Source of the DNA: JBFFSQ01 sp041572275
GTDB lineage: Bacteria; Pseudomonadota; Gammaproteobacteria; SZUA-229
NCBI GenBank assembly: GCA_041572275.1
Contig: JBFFSQ010000023.1
Location: forward strand, 1 to 23,365
Length of the DNA: 23,365 bases
Direction: 5' to 3'
In this document: positions 14,204 to 22,675 of the stretch, piece by piece
Layout: each line of letters opens with the position of its first letter
Numbering within the stretch: position 1 is the first letter of the stretch
Notes under the pieces: model-generated
Seen by the model: the letters and a program-made list of their open reading frames with translations, nothing else
What the model was told of the DNA's origin: nothing
Database searches by the model: none
Position numbers and translations under genes: made by a program

Positions 14204-15208
14204 ATGGCTTTAAAAGTCGGTATTAATGGTTTTGGCCGCATCGGTCGTATGGTATTTCGTGCTGTATATAATGAATTTAAAGACATCGAGATCGTAGGTA
14301 TCAATGATCTGCTGGATGCTGATTACCTGGCATACATGCTGAAATATGATTCAGTACACGGCCGTTTCGGTGGTGAGGTTTCTCACAAAGAAGGCGCGAT
14401 GATCGTTGATGGTAAAGAAATCCGACTGACTGCTGAGCGTGATCCTTCAGACCTGAAATGGGATGAAGTTGGCGCAGAAATCGTTATCGATTGTACTGGT
14501 TTCTTCCTGACTGAAGAAAGCTGCCAGAAGCACATCGACGCTGGTGCTAAGAAAGTTGTTCAGTCTGCACCTTCTAAAGACAGCACTCCAATGTTCGTAT
14601 ACGGTGTTAACCACGAAACTTACGCAGGTCAGAAAATCGTTTCTGCGGCTTCTTGTACTACTAACTGTCTGGCTCCAATGGCTAAAGTTATCAATGACAA
14701 GTGGGGCATCAAACGTGGCCTGATGACAACTGTTCATGCTGCAACTGCTACTCAGAAAACTGTTGACGGTCCTTCAATGAAAGACTGGCGCGGTGGTCGT
14801 GGTATCCTGGAAAACATCATTCCTTCGTCAACTGGTGCTGCTAAAGCTGTAGGTGTTGTTTTGCCTGAGCTGAATGGCAAGCTGACTGGTATGGCTTTCC
14901 GTGTGCCTACTTCTGACGTTTCTGTTGTTGACCTGACTGTTGAGCTGGAAAAAGAAGCTTCATACGAAGACATCTGTGCGGCAATGAAAGATGCATCTGA
15001 AAACGGTGACATCTCTAAAACTCTGGGTTACACAGACGAGAAAGTTGTTTCTACTGACTTCCGTGGCGTTGGTTTCTCTTCAATCTTTGATGCAGAAGCG
15101 GGTATCGCTCTGGACGGCACTTTCGTTAAGCTGGTTAGCTGGTACGACAATGAGTACGGTTACACTTGCAATATGATGCGTTTTGTTGAGCACGTAGCTG
15201 CTAACTAA
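14204..15208 (+). CDS. gap: Glyceraldehyde-3-phosphate dehydrogenase, type I
   Basis: Oxidises and phosphorylates glyceraldehyde-3-phosphate to 1,3-bisphosphoglycerate with NAD+, or runs in reverse. The 334 residues show the Rossmann motif INGFGRIGR (7-15), Asn-Asp at 34-35 after the second strand (a pattern seen in NAD-preferring enzymes), catalytic Cys151 in SAASCTTNCLAP and His178 in TTVHAATATQ. The C-terminal SWYDNEYGYTCNM is intact. The ribosome site is GAGGAAA, and the start matches the conserved N-terminus. It lies 78 bases after tkt across a GC-rich stem and has its own terminator, so it may be read from tkt and also alone. Codon bias is among the strongest in the window. Confidence 0.98.
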   Translation: MALKVGINGFGRIGRMVFRAVYNEFKDIEIVGINDLLDADYLAYMLKYDSVHGRFGGEVSHKEGAMIVDGKEIRLTAERDPSDLKWDEVGAEIVIDCTGFFLTEESCQKHIDAGAKKVVQSAPSKDSTPMFVYGVNHETYAGQKIVSAASCTTNCLAPMAKVINDKWGIKRGLMTTVHAATATQKTVDGPSMKDWRGGRGILENIIPSSTGAAKAVGVVLPELNGKLTGMAFRVPTSDVSVVDLTVELEKEASYEDICAAMKDASENGDISKTLGYTDEKVVSTDFRGVGFSSIFDAEAGIALDGTFVKLVSWYDNEYGYTCNMMRFVEHVAAN

Positions 15209-15240
15209 GCATCAACCGATTGCTTGTTATTGAAAAATAT

Positions 15241-15268
15241 CAGTCCGGATTTTCCGGGCTGGTGTTTT
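15241..15268 (+). terminator. Terminator/attenuator between gap and pgk
   Basis: CAGTCCGGA (15241-15249), loop of three T, TCCGGGCTG (15253-15261), nine pairs with one G-T, then GTGTTTT. The T tract is short, so read-through into pgk is plausible. Confidence 0.75.
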
Positions 15269-15351
15269 CTCCTCAAAGAGTTGTTTGTTAAACGGTTATA
15301 AATTTTACCAAACAGTTTTTAAATTATTACGAAATTCTTAGGAGTTACAAC

Positions 15352-16533
15352 ATGTCTTTCATCAAGCTTACTGATCTTGATCTTGCGGGTAAACGCGTTC
15401 TGATTCGTGCTGACCTGAATGTACCGGTTAAAGATGGCAAAGTTACTTCTGATGCACGTATTTCTGCATCTATGCCAACTATTGAACACTGCATGAAAGC
15501 AGGTGCTTCAGTCATGGTTATGTCTCACCGTGGTCGTCCTGAAGAAGGTAAGGCGGATGAAGATAATTCAATGGCTCCAATTGCGGCTGATATGTCTGCC
15601 AAACTGGGCAAAGATGTTCGTCTGATCAAAGATTACCTGGATGGTGGTTTTGATGTGGCTGCTGGCGAATGTGTTCTGCTGGAAAATGTTCGGTTCAATG
15701 CGGGTGAAAAGAAAGACGACGAAGCACTGGCTAAAAAATATGCAGCACTTTGTGATGTGTTTGTAATGGACGCTTTCGGTACTGCTCACCGTGCACAGGC
15801 TTCTACTCATGGTGCTGGCAAGTTTGCGCCGACTGCATGTGCGGGTTTACTTCTAGCGGATGAGCTAGATAACCTGGCTAAAGCACTGGCTAATCCTGCG
15901 CGCCCAATGGTTGCGATTGTGGGTGGTTCTAAAGTATCTACCAAGCTGACAGTTCTTGAAGCACTGTCTGAAAAAGTTGATCAGATGGTTGTTGGTGGCG
16001 GTATTGCAAATACTTTCCTGAAAGCAATGGGTAACAATGTCGGTAAATCACTGTGTGAGGATGACCTGGTTGATACTGCTAAAGCTCTGGTTGAGAAAAT
16101 GAAAGCACGTGGTGCAAACATACCAATTGCAACTGATGTTGTTTGTGGAAAAGAATTTTCTGAAACTGCTGAAGCCACTCTGAAAGCAGCTAGTGAGGTT
16201 GAAGACGACGATATGATTTTTGATATTGGTCCAGATAGTGCGAAGGAACTGGCCGATATTATTTCTAAAGCCGGTACTATCGTATGGAATGGCCCGGTTG
16301 GTGTGTTTGAATTTGACCAGTTCGGTGAAGGTACTAAGACTGTGTCTATGGCTATTGCAAATGCAGATGGCTTCAGTCTGGCTGGTGGCGGCGACACAAT
16401 TGCAGCTATTCAGAAGTATGATATCTATGACAAGGTGTCTTATATTTCCACAGCTGGCGGTGCATTCCTTGAGTACCTGGAAGGCAAGACATTGCCTGCA
16501 GTCGCGATGCTGGAAGAGCGTGCAAAAGCATAA
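15352..16533 (+). CDS. pgk: Phosphoglycerate kinase
   Basis: Transfers phosphate between 1,3-bisphosphoglycerate and ADP (reverse in gluconeogenesis or the Calvin cycle). The 393 residues match the bacterial family. Visible motifs are VLIRADLNVPVKDGKVTSDARI (substrate Asp21, Asn23, Arg36), MSHRGRPEEG (57-66), the hinge-side block DVFVMDAFGTAHRAQAST, GGSKVSTKLTVLE for nucleotide phosphates, and the C-terminal GGGDT with STAGGAFLEYLEG. The ribosome site AGGAG is a good distance from the ATG. A 143-base spacer with a terminator precedes it, so its own promoter is likely in the AT-rich 15281-15340, though I cannot fix its boxes. Confidence 0.98.
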   Translation: MSFIKLTDLDLAGKRVLIRADLNVPVKDGKVTSDARISASMPTIEHCMKAGASVMVMSHRGRPEEGKADEDNSMAPIAADMSAKLGKDVRLIKDYLDGGFDVAAGECVLLENVRFNAGEKKDDEALAKKYAALCDVFVMDAFGTAHRAQASTHGAGKFAPTACAGLLLADELDNLAKALANPARPMVAIVGGSKVSTKLTVLEALSEKVDQMVVGGGIANTFLKAMGNNVGKSLCEDDLVDTAKALVEKMKARGANIPIATDVVCGKEFSETAEATLKAASEVEDDDMIFDIGPDSAKELADIISKAGTIVWNGPVGVFEFDQFGEGTKTVSMAIANADGFSLAGGGDTIAAIQKYDIYDKVSYISTAGGAFLEYLEGKTLPAVAMLEERAKA

Positions 16534-16536
16534 CTC

Positions 16537-16567
16537 AAATGAGGCCCCAAGGGGTCTCATTTTATTT
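16537..16567 (+). terminator. Rho-independent terminator after pgk
   Basis: AAATGAGGCCC (16537-16547), loop CAAG, GGGTCTCATTT (16552-16562), 11 pairs with one G-T, followed by a T-rich tail. It starts three bases after the pgk stop codon. Confidence 0.88.
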
Positions 16568-16686
16568 GTAATTTGTAATTGATAAAGTATTCCAGCCGGA
16601 TGCTTAAAAATTACTGATAACTCGCAGAATACAATGACTGTTGCAGATAAAATTGCAGCTTTTAAGAATTTATAGGAGTTCTTCCT

Positions 16687-18132
16687 TTGCGTAGAACCAA
16701 AATAGTAGCAACACTCGGTCCAGCTACAGATGACCCTCAGGTGCTTGAAGGTCTGATTAAAGCGGGTGTTGATGTTGTTAGGCTGAATTATTCTCATGGT
16801 ACCCATGAAGAGCAGGCGAAACGTGCTGAAATGGTACGTGAAGCAGGTGAGAAATTTGGCCGTGTTGTCGGTGTTCTCGCTGACATGCAGGGGCCTAAAA
16901 TTCGTACCGAGAGGTTTAAGAATAAAAAGGTCGAACTGACAAAGGGTGATAAATTTATTCTCGATGCTGATATGGATCCAGCTGAGGGTACCCAGGAGGC
17001 TGTAGGTATAACTTATAAAGGCCTGGTAACTGATGTAAGGCCGGGTAATACCCTGTTGCTGGATGATGGCCGTATGATACTTGATGTGGAGAGGGTTGAA
17101 GGCAACAAGATTCACTGTATTGTGGCCCAGACTGGTGTCTTGTCGGATAAAAAAGGCATCAACTTGCTCGGAGGTGGACTCTCTGCGCCAGCATTGACTG
17201 AGAAGGACAAGGCAGATATTAAGGCAGCCGCTGCAATTCAGGCGGATTATGTGGCTATATCATTTCCCAAAAGTGCGGACGATATCAACCAGGCGCGTCA
17301 GCTGTTACGTGATGCAGGTGGCTATGGTGGTATCGTATCGAAGATTGAACGAGCAGAAGCCCTTGAAGTTATTGATGAAATCATTGATGCTTCTGATGCT
17401 ATTATGGTTGCTCGAGGCGATCTGGGTGTGGAAGTAGGTGATGCAGAATTGCCAGCTATCCAGAAAGATCTGATTAGTCGTGCGCGAGCCAAGGACCGTG
17501 TGGTGATTACCGCCACGCAGATGATGGAGTCGATGATTGAGAATTTAATCCCGACCCGTGCTGAAGTCTTCGATGTGGCGAATGCAGTACATGATGGTAC
17601 TGATGCGGTGATGTTGTCTGGTGAAACGGCAGCGGGTGCGCATCCGGTGAAAGTGGTTGAGGCGATGAGCCGAATCTGTGAATCGGCGGAGCAGCATCCA
17701 CGTGCCAAGGTGTCAGATCACCGTATTGAGCTGACCTTTGGTCGGGTCGATGAAGCGTTGGCTATGGCCACGATGTATACTGCAAACCACCTGGATGTGG
17801 ACTGTATCGCGGCATTGACTGAATCAGGTTCAACGGTATTATGGATGTCCCGAATTAGTTCGGGTATACCAATTTATGCCTTGAGTCGTCGTTTACAAAC
17901 TCGGCGCAAGGTAACCCTGTACCGCGGGGTATATCCCACCAGTATCGATTTCGAAAAAATTGGTCCTTATAACATGAGTTCTAAAGTGGCCAAGTTACTG
18001 GAAGAAAAGGGAATTGTTAGCGAAGGAGATCGAATTATCATTACTCGAGGCGATATGCTGGGTGATGAAGGTGGTGGCACGAATGCGATGAAAGTGATCA
18101 CCATTGGCGAAGTAAAAGTTTCAGATAAATAA
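16687..18132 (+). CDS. pyk: Pyruvate kinase, PykA type, TTG start
   Basis: Makes pyruvate and ATP from phosphoenolpyruvate. The start is TTG, eight bases after a perfect AGGAG (16674-16678), and begins the conserved RRTKIVATLGPATD. The 481 residues cover the barrel, the B domain (about 69-165) and the C-terminal regulatory domain. Motifs: RLNYSHG (32-38), ADMQGPKIRT (65-74), and the signature IVSKIERAEALEVIDEI...VARGDLGVEV with catalytic Lys219. Lys71 replaces the Glu that marks K+-dependent enzymes (Glu117 in rabbit muscle), so by family knowledge this should be a K+-independent PykA-type enzyme. Codon use is less biased than in gap or tkt. The rare start and the pgk terminator suggest lower expression. 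fba follows after 30 bases without a hairpin, so pyk and fba are probably one operon. Confidence 0.97.
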   Translation: MRRTKIVATLGPATDDPQVLEGLIKAGVDVVRLNYSHGTHEEQAKRAEMVREAGEKFGRVVGVLADMQGPKIRTERFKNKKVELTKGDKFILDADMDPAEGTQEAVGITYKGLVTDVRPGNTLLLDDGRMILDVERVEGNKIHCIVAQTGVLSDKKGINLLGGGLSAPALTEKDKADIKAAAAIQADYVAISFPKSADDINQARQLLRDAGGYGGIVSKIERAEALEVIDEIIDASDAIMVARGDLGVEVGDAELPAIQKDLISRARAKDRVVITATQMMESMIENLIPTRAEVFDVANAVHDGTDAVMLSGETAAGAHPVKVVEAMSRICESAEQHPRAKVSDHRIELTFGRVDEALAMATMYTANHLDVDCIAALTESGSTVLWMSRISSGIPIYALSRRLQTRRKVTLYRGVYPTSIDFEKIGPYNMSSKVAKLLEEKGIVSEGDRIIITRGDMLGDEGGGTNAMKVITIGEVKVSDK

Positions 18133-18162
18133 ATTTAACCCTTGTACTAAGGAGAACAAATA

Positions 18163-19200
18163 ATGGCATTAATCTCATTACGCCAGTTACTGGATCATGC
18201 AGCAGAAAATAGCTACGGCATGCCAGCGTTCAATGTAAACAATATGGAGCAGGTGCATGCCATTATGCAGGCTGCTGATGAATGTAACAGCCCTGTTATT
18301 ATGCAGGGTTCTGCTGGTGCACGTTCGTATGCGGGCGAGCCCTTCCTGCGTCATCTGATTTCAGCTGCAATTGAAATGTACCCACATATTCCAATCGTTA
18401 TGCATCAGGACCATGGTTCAGAGCCAGCAGTATGTTTGCGTTCTATCCAGTCAGGTTTCTCATCAGTAATGATGGACGGTTCTCTGATGGCAGACATGAA
18501 GACACCTTCTTCTTTTGAATACAATGTTGAAGTGACAAAAGAAGTTGTGAAAATGGCTCACGCTGGTGGTGTATCAGTTGAGGGTGAGCTGGGTTGCCTG
18601 GGTTCACTGGAAACCGGTGAAATGGGCGAAGAAGACGGCCATGGCGCTGAAGGTAAGCTGGACATGGATCAACTGCTGACTGGTGTTGATGAAGCAGCTG
18701 ACTTCGTTGAAGCAACTGGTGTTGATGCACTGGCAATCGCGATTGGTACTTCACATGGTGCCTACAAATTCACTCAGGAGCCAACTGGCGAAATCCTGCG
18801 TATTGACCGCATCAAAGAAATCCACGCTAAATTGCCAAACACTCACCTGGTAATGCATGGTTCATCTTCAGTGCCTCAGGACTGGTTGAAAATCATCAAC
18901 TCTTACGGTGGTGACATGGGTCAGACCTATGGTGTACCCGTTGAAGAGATCGTTGAAGGTATCAAGTCTGGTGTGCGTAAAGTTAATATTGATACTGACC
19001 TGCGTATGGCATCGACTGGTTCTGTTCGTAAGCACCTGGCAGAAAACCCATCTAACTTCGATCCACGTAAATTCCTGAAAGAATCTACGAATGCGATGAA
19101 AGAAATTTGTAAAGCTCGTTTTGAAGCTTTCGGTTCTGCCGGTAATGCAGATAAGATCAAGCCTGTATCTTTGGAAGGCATGATTGATTTTTACAAATAA
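18163..19200 (+). CDS. fba: Fructose-bisphosphate aldolase, class II (CbbA type)
   Basis: A zinc-dependent aldolase that splits or forms fructose-1,6-bisphosphate (and probably sedoheptulose-1,7-bisphosphate). The 345 residues belong to the group containing autotrophs' CbbA. Visible are MHQDHG with catalytic Asp83 and zinc His84, GELGCLGSLETGE (141-153), GTSHGAYKF with His198, VMHGSSS with His232, and the C-terminal NIDTDLRMASTGSVRKHL. AAGGAG lies eight bases upstream of the ATG. It is strongly codon-biased and ends at a very strong terminator. Co-transcription with pyk is likely from the 30-base gap. The pairing with tkt, gap and pgk suits a cyclic carbon-assimilation pathway as well as glycolysis. 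Confidence 0.97.
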   Translation: MALISLRQLLDHAAENSYGMPAFNVNNMEQVHAIMQAADECNSPVIMQGSAGARSYAGEPFLRHLISAAIEMYPHIPIVMHQDHGSEPAVCLRSIQSGFSSVMMDGSLMADMKTPSSFEYNVEVTKEVVKMAHAGGVSVEGELGCLGSLETGEMGEEDGHGAEGKLDMDQLLTGVDEAADFVEATGVDALAIAIGTSHGAYKFTQEPTGEILRIDRIKEIHAKLPNTHLVMHGSSSVPQDWLKIINSYGGDMGQTYGVPVEEIVEGIKSGVRKVNIDTDLRMASTGSVRKHLAENPSNFDPRKFLKESTNAMKEICKARFEAFGSAGNADKIKPVSLEGMIDFYK

Positions 19201-19228
19201 TATACAGCTTTATTGTTTGTAAATGAGA

Positions 19229-19256
19229 AGAGGGGGCCAGTGGCCCCCTTTTTTTT
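19229..19256 (+). terminator. Strong rho-independent terminator of fba
   Basis: AGGGGGCC - AGT - GGCCCCCT, at least eight pairs, extended by A-T pairs, with eight T (19249-19256). It closes the carbon-metabolism cluster. Confidence 0.97.
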
Positions 19257-19306
19257 GTGTTGCTTTTTTTGTAGATTAGATAGACTACTCTGGATGTAGA
19301 GGCTAA

Positions 19307-20263
19307 ATGGCGATATTCAGAATGCTGATATGGGTAAAGATCACAGCAGTAGTATTGTTGCTTGCGGCGAATGTGGTTGCGGCCGATGAGAATGAGCTGG
19401 TGCTAGGCATCATAAGTTCGGTTGATACGGATGATGTTAGCGATCAGGCTGAAAAACAGGTTAGTGCTGCCGCATCTGCAATGATAGATATTGGTGTCAG
19501 TAGAGCTCGTCTGCATAAAGAAGAGACAGTACAAGGTATGTTGGTGGCATTACAGCAGTCAGAAGTTGACTGGTTTTCAGGTGAGTTGTTTCATGCCCTG
19601 ATTCTAAGTACAAAAATACCATCGGATATCTATTTGTATAATCGTGATCATGAAGTCGAGAAATTCCATAGTGTTTTTTTTATGCGTAAAGCAAGTAATG
19701 TGAAAGGCATTACTGAACTCGATAGAAAGATTGTGGTTTTCAATAATAGTTTTTCAACGGCAGAATATTTTGTTCCTTACTATGTTCTAACAGAAAAAGA
19801 TTATAGTTTAAGCCAGTATGGTGCAAAGGATGGAAAAGAGAGACGTCTTTCGGATAAAAGACGCGTCTATTATTTGTTTGATAGCAGCCGTAAAAGCATG
19901 GTCAAGAAAGTGTTGTTAAGCGATAATCATGTCGGTGTCATGGATAGCCAGGATTATGAAAAGCTTTCAATTATAACTAGAAAAAAATTACAGGTTATTT
20001 ACAGAACTCATGAATATCCAAGGCAAGTAGAGCTGGTGCGAAATAATCTGGATTTTTCGATGAAACAAAGATTAAGGCAGGTTCTGCATAATAGTGATGT
20101 AGGTACGTCAGGCAAAGAGAAGCCAACTCAGTCAGGTGCTGGCCGATTTCAGTCATTTGTGGCTGAAGGTAAAGATGGTTTTTATTACTTGAAGAATCTT
20201 GTTAAACACAAGGCCGTGCCTTTTAATCTGGCCGCTGACTCGACAGAACATCAGGGCGAGTGA
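19307..20263 (+). CDS. PhnD-like periplasmic substrate-binding protein, orphan
   Basis: A 318-residue secreted protein of the phosphate/phosphite/phosphonate-binding (PhnD) type-2 periplasmic fold. A signal peptide covers about residues 1-26 (VKITAVVLLLAANVVA-ADEN). Family features are the first strand LVLGIISS, the hinge-side FHSVFFMRKASNVKGITELDRKIVVFNNSFSTAEYFVPYYVL (about 120-160) and a second lobe that follows. The C-terminal 50 residues are unlike the family. The ligand cannot be read. No ABC permease or ATPase lies beside it, so it may feed a distant transporter or act as a sensor input. AGAGG is only four bases before the ATG; 19322 is an alternative start. It converges on the next gene with a nine-base gap and no visible terminator. 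Confidence 0.82.
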   Translation: MAIFRMLIWVKITAVVLLLAANVVAADENELVLGIISSVDTDDVSDQAEKQVSAAASAMIDIGVSRARLHKEETVQGMLVALQQSEVDWFSGELFHALILSTKIPSDIYLYNRDHEVEKFHSVFFMRKASNVKGITELDRKIVVFNNSFSTAEYFVPYYVLTEKDYSLSQYGAKDGKERRLSDKRRVYYLFDSSRKSMVKKVLLSDNHVGVMDSQDYEKLSIITRKKLQVIYRTHEYPRQVELVRNNLDFSMKQRLRQVLHNSDVGTSGKEKPTQSGAGRFQSFVAEGKDGFYYLKNLVKHKAVPFNLAADSTEHQGE

Positions 20264-20272
20264 GGACGCATA

Positions 20273-20803
20273 CTAATTGTGAGACTGTGTATCAGCGGCA
20301 TGGGATAAATACAATGCCAGGCCGATAAGCGAAATGCCAGCTGAAAATAATAACAAGTCCATGGGCGTTTCAAATTGCATCTCAAGTGCAAACTCGAAAA
20401 ATTTAACGATTAAGATCATTAATATGACTTTTGCTAGTCGTGTTTTTAAGTCATCCAGGTTTTGGATTAACAGGACTTTTGATGCGTTGGCCACATCTTC
20501 TGCTTCATCAATTTTGCTGATGAATAATTCATACAGACCGAGAGCAAATATCAATAGCACAGTTGCCAGCAGGTAACCATCGATCAATTCAACAACATGA
20601 GTGATTGTCATGCTGCGTAATGCAAGGCGTTCTTCACCTTGTAACATGGGGTATTCAGCAAGGTGGCTGATCATATAGGCGGCATCAACAGTTGCCATAA
20701 AAAACATTGCAAAGCTGGAAACCAGACTAATAATGACCGCAGCAATGACAACCAGGCGACTGCGCCAGAGGAATGTTTCGAAGACTGATTCAATTGTTTT
20801 CAT
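20273..20803 (-). CDS. YqhA/UPF0114 family inner-membrane protein
   Basis: A 176-residue membrane protein resembling YqhA. It has three or four hydrophobic segments: VVIAAVIISLVSSFAMFFMA (about 17-36), LLATVLLIFALGLYELFIS (about 77-95), VILMILIVKFFEFALEM (about 122-140) and LLLFSAGISLIGLALYLSHA (about 148-168). The family's short loop FISKIDEAED (YqhA has FVSQLDISEN) follows the second segment. The function of UPF0114 is not established. The start at 20803 (MKTIESVFETFLWRSR) is preferred to the upstream in-frame start because it matches the family N-terminus; the ribosome site is poor. It is divergent from the symporter gene across 88 AT-rich bases. Confidence 0.87.
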   Translation of the reverse strand: MKTIESVFETFLWRSRLVVIAAVIISLVSSFAMFFMATVDAAYMISHLAEYPMLQGEERLALRSMTITHVVELIDGYLLATVLLIFALGLYELFISKIDEAEDVANASKVLLIQNLDDLKTRLAKVILMILIVKFFEFALEMQFETPMDLLLFSAGISLIGLALYLSHAADTQSHN

Positions 20804-20891
20804 GATGCTTATAAACAGATAGCTAATTTTTTGTATTTTACATTGAATCGTATTATTGTGCTGTAACAATTATAAAGGCTGGAGTCTGTCG

Positions 20892-22247
20892 ATGATAGAA
20901 ACGCTGACGAACTGGAGCGGACAATTGTCCGGAATGTTATGGGGTAGTTGGATTACCCTGGCAGTATTACTCGGTGTAGGGCTGTATCTCACTATTAAAC
21001 TCAGGTTTGTACAGATCAGTGGTTTCAGGCACTCCCTGGCTGTGATCCGCGGAACCTATGCTCGCAAGGGTGATCCCGGCGAAGTAACACATTTTCAGGC
21101 ACTTTCAACGGCTTTATCTGCAACCGTGGGTACCGGTAATATTGCCGGTGTCGCTACGGCTATTAGTCTGGGTGGTCCGGGTGCCTTATTCTGGATGTGG
21201 GTGACGGCCTTTCTAGGGATGGCGACGAAATTTACTGAAAGTACGCTGGCGCTCAAGTTTCGTGAAATCGATAAAGGGCAGGTATCCGGTGGCCCGATGT
21301 ATACCCTGCTGCATGGCCTGAACATGAAACGTACGGCAGCGGCATTTGCCCTGTTTGCCATGATTGCCTCATTTGGTATTGGAAACCTGGTACAGGTGAA
21401 TTCAGTTGTTGATGGTCTAGCCTTTGTCATGCCTGATCTGAAACAGAATGCCTGGATCGTGGGTGTGATCATGTCCATCGTTGTGGGTATGGTAATTCTG
21501 GGTGGTGTTAAACGTATAGCCAGGGTAGCCAGTACCATTGTTCCGTTTATGGCTATGGCCTATATCTCTGTAGCTTTTGTCGTCTTGCTGATGAATATTG
21601 AAGCGATTCCTGACGCTATATTCACCATACTAAACCACGCCCTCAATCCCTGGGCGGTTGGCGGTGCTGCGGTCGGTGAGGCCATTCGTTGGGGTGTCGC
21701 CCGGGGTCTGTTTTCAAATGAAGCAGGACTGGGTTCGTCACCCATGGCTCATGCCGCCGCTACTACCAAAGAGCCCATACGTGAAGGCCTGGTCGCCATG
21801 ATGGAGCCATTTGTCGATACACTCGTTATCTGTACTATGACCGGACTGGCCATTGTGGTCACGGGTGCCTATTTAACAGCGCCTGAAGGTGTCGAAGGGG
21901 CTTCATTAACCGCCTATGCCTTCAGTAGTGCTGTGGGTGATTCTGGTGGTGCCATGGTTGGTATCAGTTTGTCCCTGTTTGCATTTTCGACCATCATTGC
22001 CTGGTCGTATTATGGGGATCGCAGTGCACGTTTCCTTTTTGGTGAGCGGGCCGTAATGCCTTATCGGGTGATCTATACAATATTAATTGTGGTCGGTTCA
22101 GTTGTGCCACTCAGGCTGGTATGGAACATTGCGGATGTGACCAATATATTAATGGCGATACCAAATTTAATTGCACTGGTACTGCTTGCCGGTCTGGTAA
22201 AATCAATGCGTGAAGAATACTTTAAAACTCATATTGGAGGCTCTTAA
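20892..22247 (+). CDS. AGCS-family sodium:alanine/amino-acid symporter
   Basis: A secondary transporter importing alanine, glycine or similar amino acids with Na+ (AlsT/DagA family). The 451 residues form about ten membrane segments. Family signatures are TALSATVGTGNIAGVATAI (about 70-88), GGPGALFWMWVTAFLGMATKFTE (93-115) and GLFSNEAGLGSSPMAHAAA in the middle. The start at 20892 has GGAG seven bases upstream; the frame extends 12 codons further but without a ribosome site. Its stop overlaps the start of the FKBP gene by one base (TAATG), which points to translational coupling. The substrate is inferred from family only. Confidence 0.95.
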   Translation: MIETLTNWSGQLSGMLWGSWITLAVLLGVGLYLTIKLRFVQISGFRHSLAVIRGTYARKGDPGEVTHFQALSTALSATVGTGNIAGVATAISLGGPGALFWMWVTAFLGMATKFTESTLALKFREIDKGQVSGGPMYTLLHGLNMKRTAAAFALFAMIASFGIGNLVQVNSVVDGLAFVMPDLKQNAWIVGVIMSIVVGMVILGGVKRIARVASTIVPFMAMAYISVAFVVLLMNIEAIPDAIFTILNHALNPWAVGGAAVGEAIRWGVARGLFSNEAGLGSSPMAHAAATTKEPIREGLVAMMEPFVDTLVICTMTGLAIVVTGAYLTAPEGVEGASLTAYAFSSAVGDSGGAMVGISLSLFAFSTIIAWSYYGDRSARFLFGERAVMPYRVIYTILIVVGSVVPLRLVWNIADVTNILMAIPNLIALVLLAGLVKSMREEYFKTHIGGS

Positions 22248-22582
22248 TGGCTGAACTGGAAATAGAAGATATCAAGGTTGGTGATGGTGAAGAAGCGGGT
22301 AATGCGGGCAGGGCGCAAATTGTTGTCGTTCATTACACGGGCTGGTTAACCGATGGTACCAAATTTGATTCAAGCCTGGATCGAAATGACCCCTTTAGCT
22401 TCACACTGGGTGTAGGCCAGGTTATTAAAGGTTGGGATGAGGGTGTCAAAGGCATGAAAGTCGGCGGCAAGCGTAAGCTGACTATTCCACCGGAGATGGG
22501 TTATGGTGCCAGTGGTGCTGGTGGCGTGATTCCGCCAAATGCAACCCTGGTATTTGAAGTTGAATTGCTAGAAATTCGCTAA
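22247..22582 (+). CDS. FKBP-type peptidyl-prolyl cis-trans isomerase
   Basis: A single-domain FKBP of 111 residues, the size of human FKBP12, which speeds proline isomerisation during folding. The domain fills the chain: VVVHYTGWLTDGTKFDSSLDR (about 26-46), FTLGVGQVIKGWDEGVKGMKVGGKRKLTIPPEMGYG (52-87), then VIPPNATLVFEVELLEI. Active-site aromatic and Asp positions (Tyr in HYTG, Asp in KFDSS, Val-Ile and Trp in GQVIKGWD, Tyr in MGYG) are present. There is no signal peptide, so it is cytosolic. GGAGG lies a few bases upstream inside the symporter gene and the coding regions overlap by one base, so it is made from the symporter mRNA. Confidence 0.96.
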   Translation: MAELEIEDIKVGDGEEAGNAGRAQIVVVHYTGWLTDGTKFDSSLDRNDPFSFTLGVGQVIKGWDEGVKGMKVGGKRKLTIPPEMGYGASGAGGVIPPNATLVFEVELLEIR

Positions 22583-22601
22583 AGCTGAGTTTAAATAAAT
22601 T

Positions 22602-22644
22602 AAAACCTGCAGCTGTATTAATGATGGCGGCAGGTTTTTTTTTT
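22602..22644. terminator. Bidirectional terminator between FKBP and the outer-membrane gene
   Basis: AAAACCTGC (22602-22610), 19-base loop, GCAGGTTTT (22630-22638), with ten T (22635-22644) on the plus side and a T-rich tail on the minus side. It serves the convergent genes on both sides. Confidence 0.88.
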
Positions 22645-22675
22645 GGAACAATGAATACGGTACAGCAAAAAGAGA

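Noticed and set aside
16048..17115. A 355-codon minus-strand open frame across pgk and pyk
   Set aside because: It is antisense to two certain genes and their terminator, with composition typical of a shadow frame.
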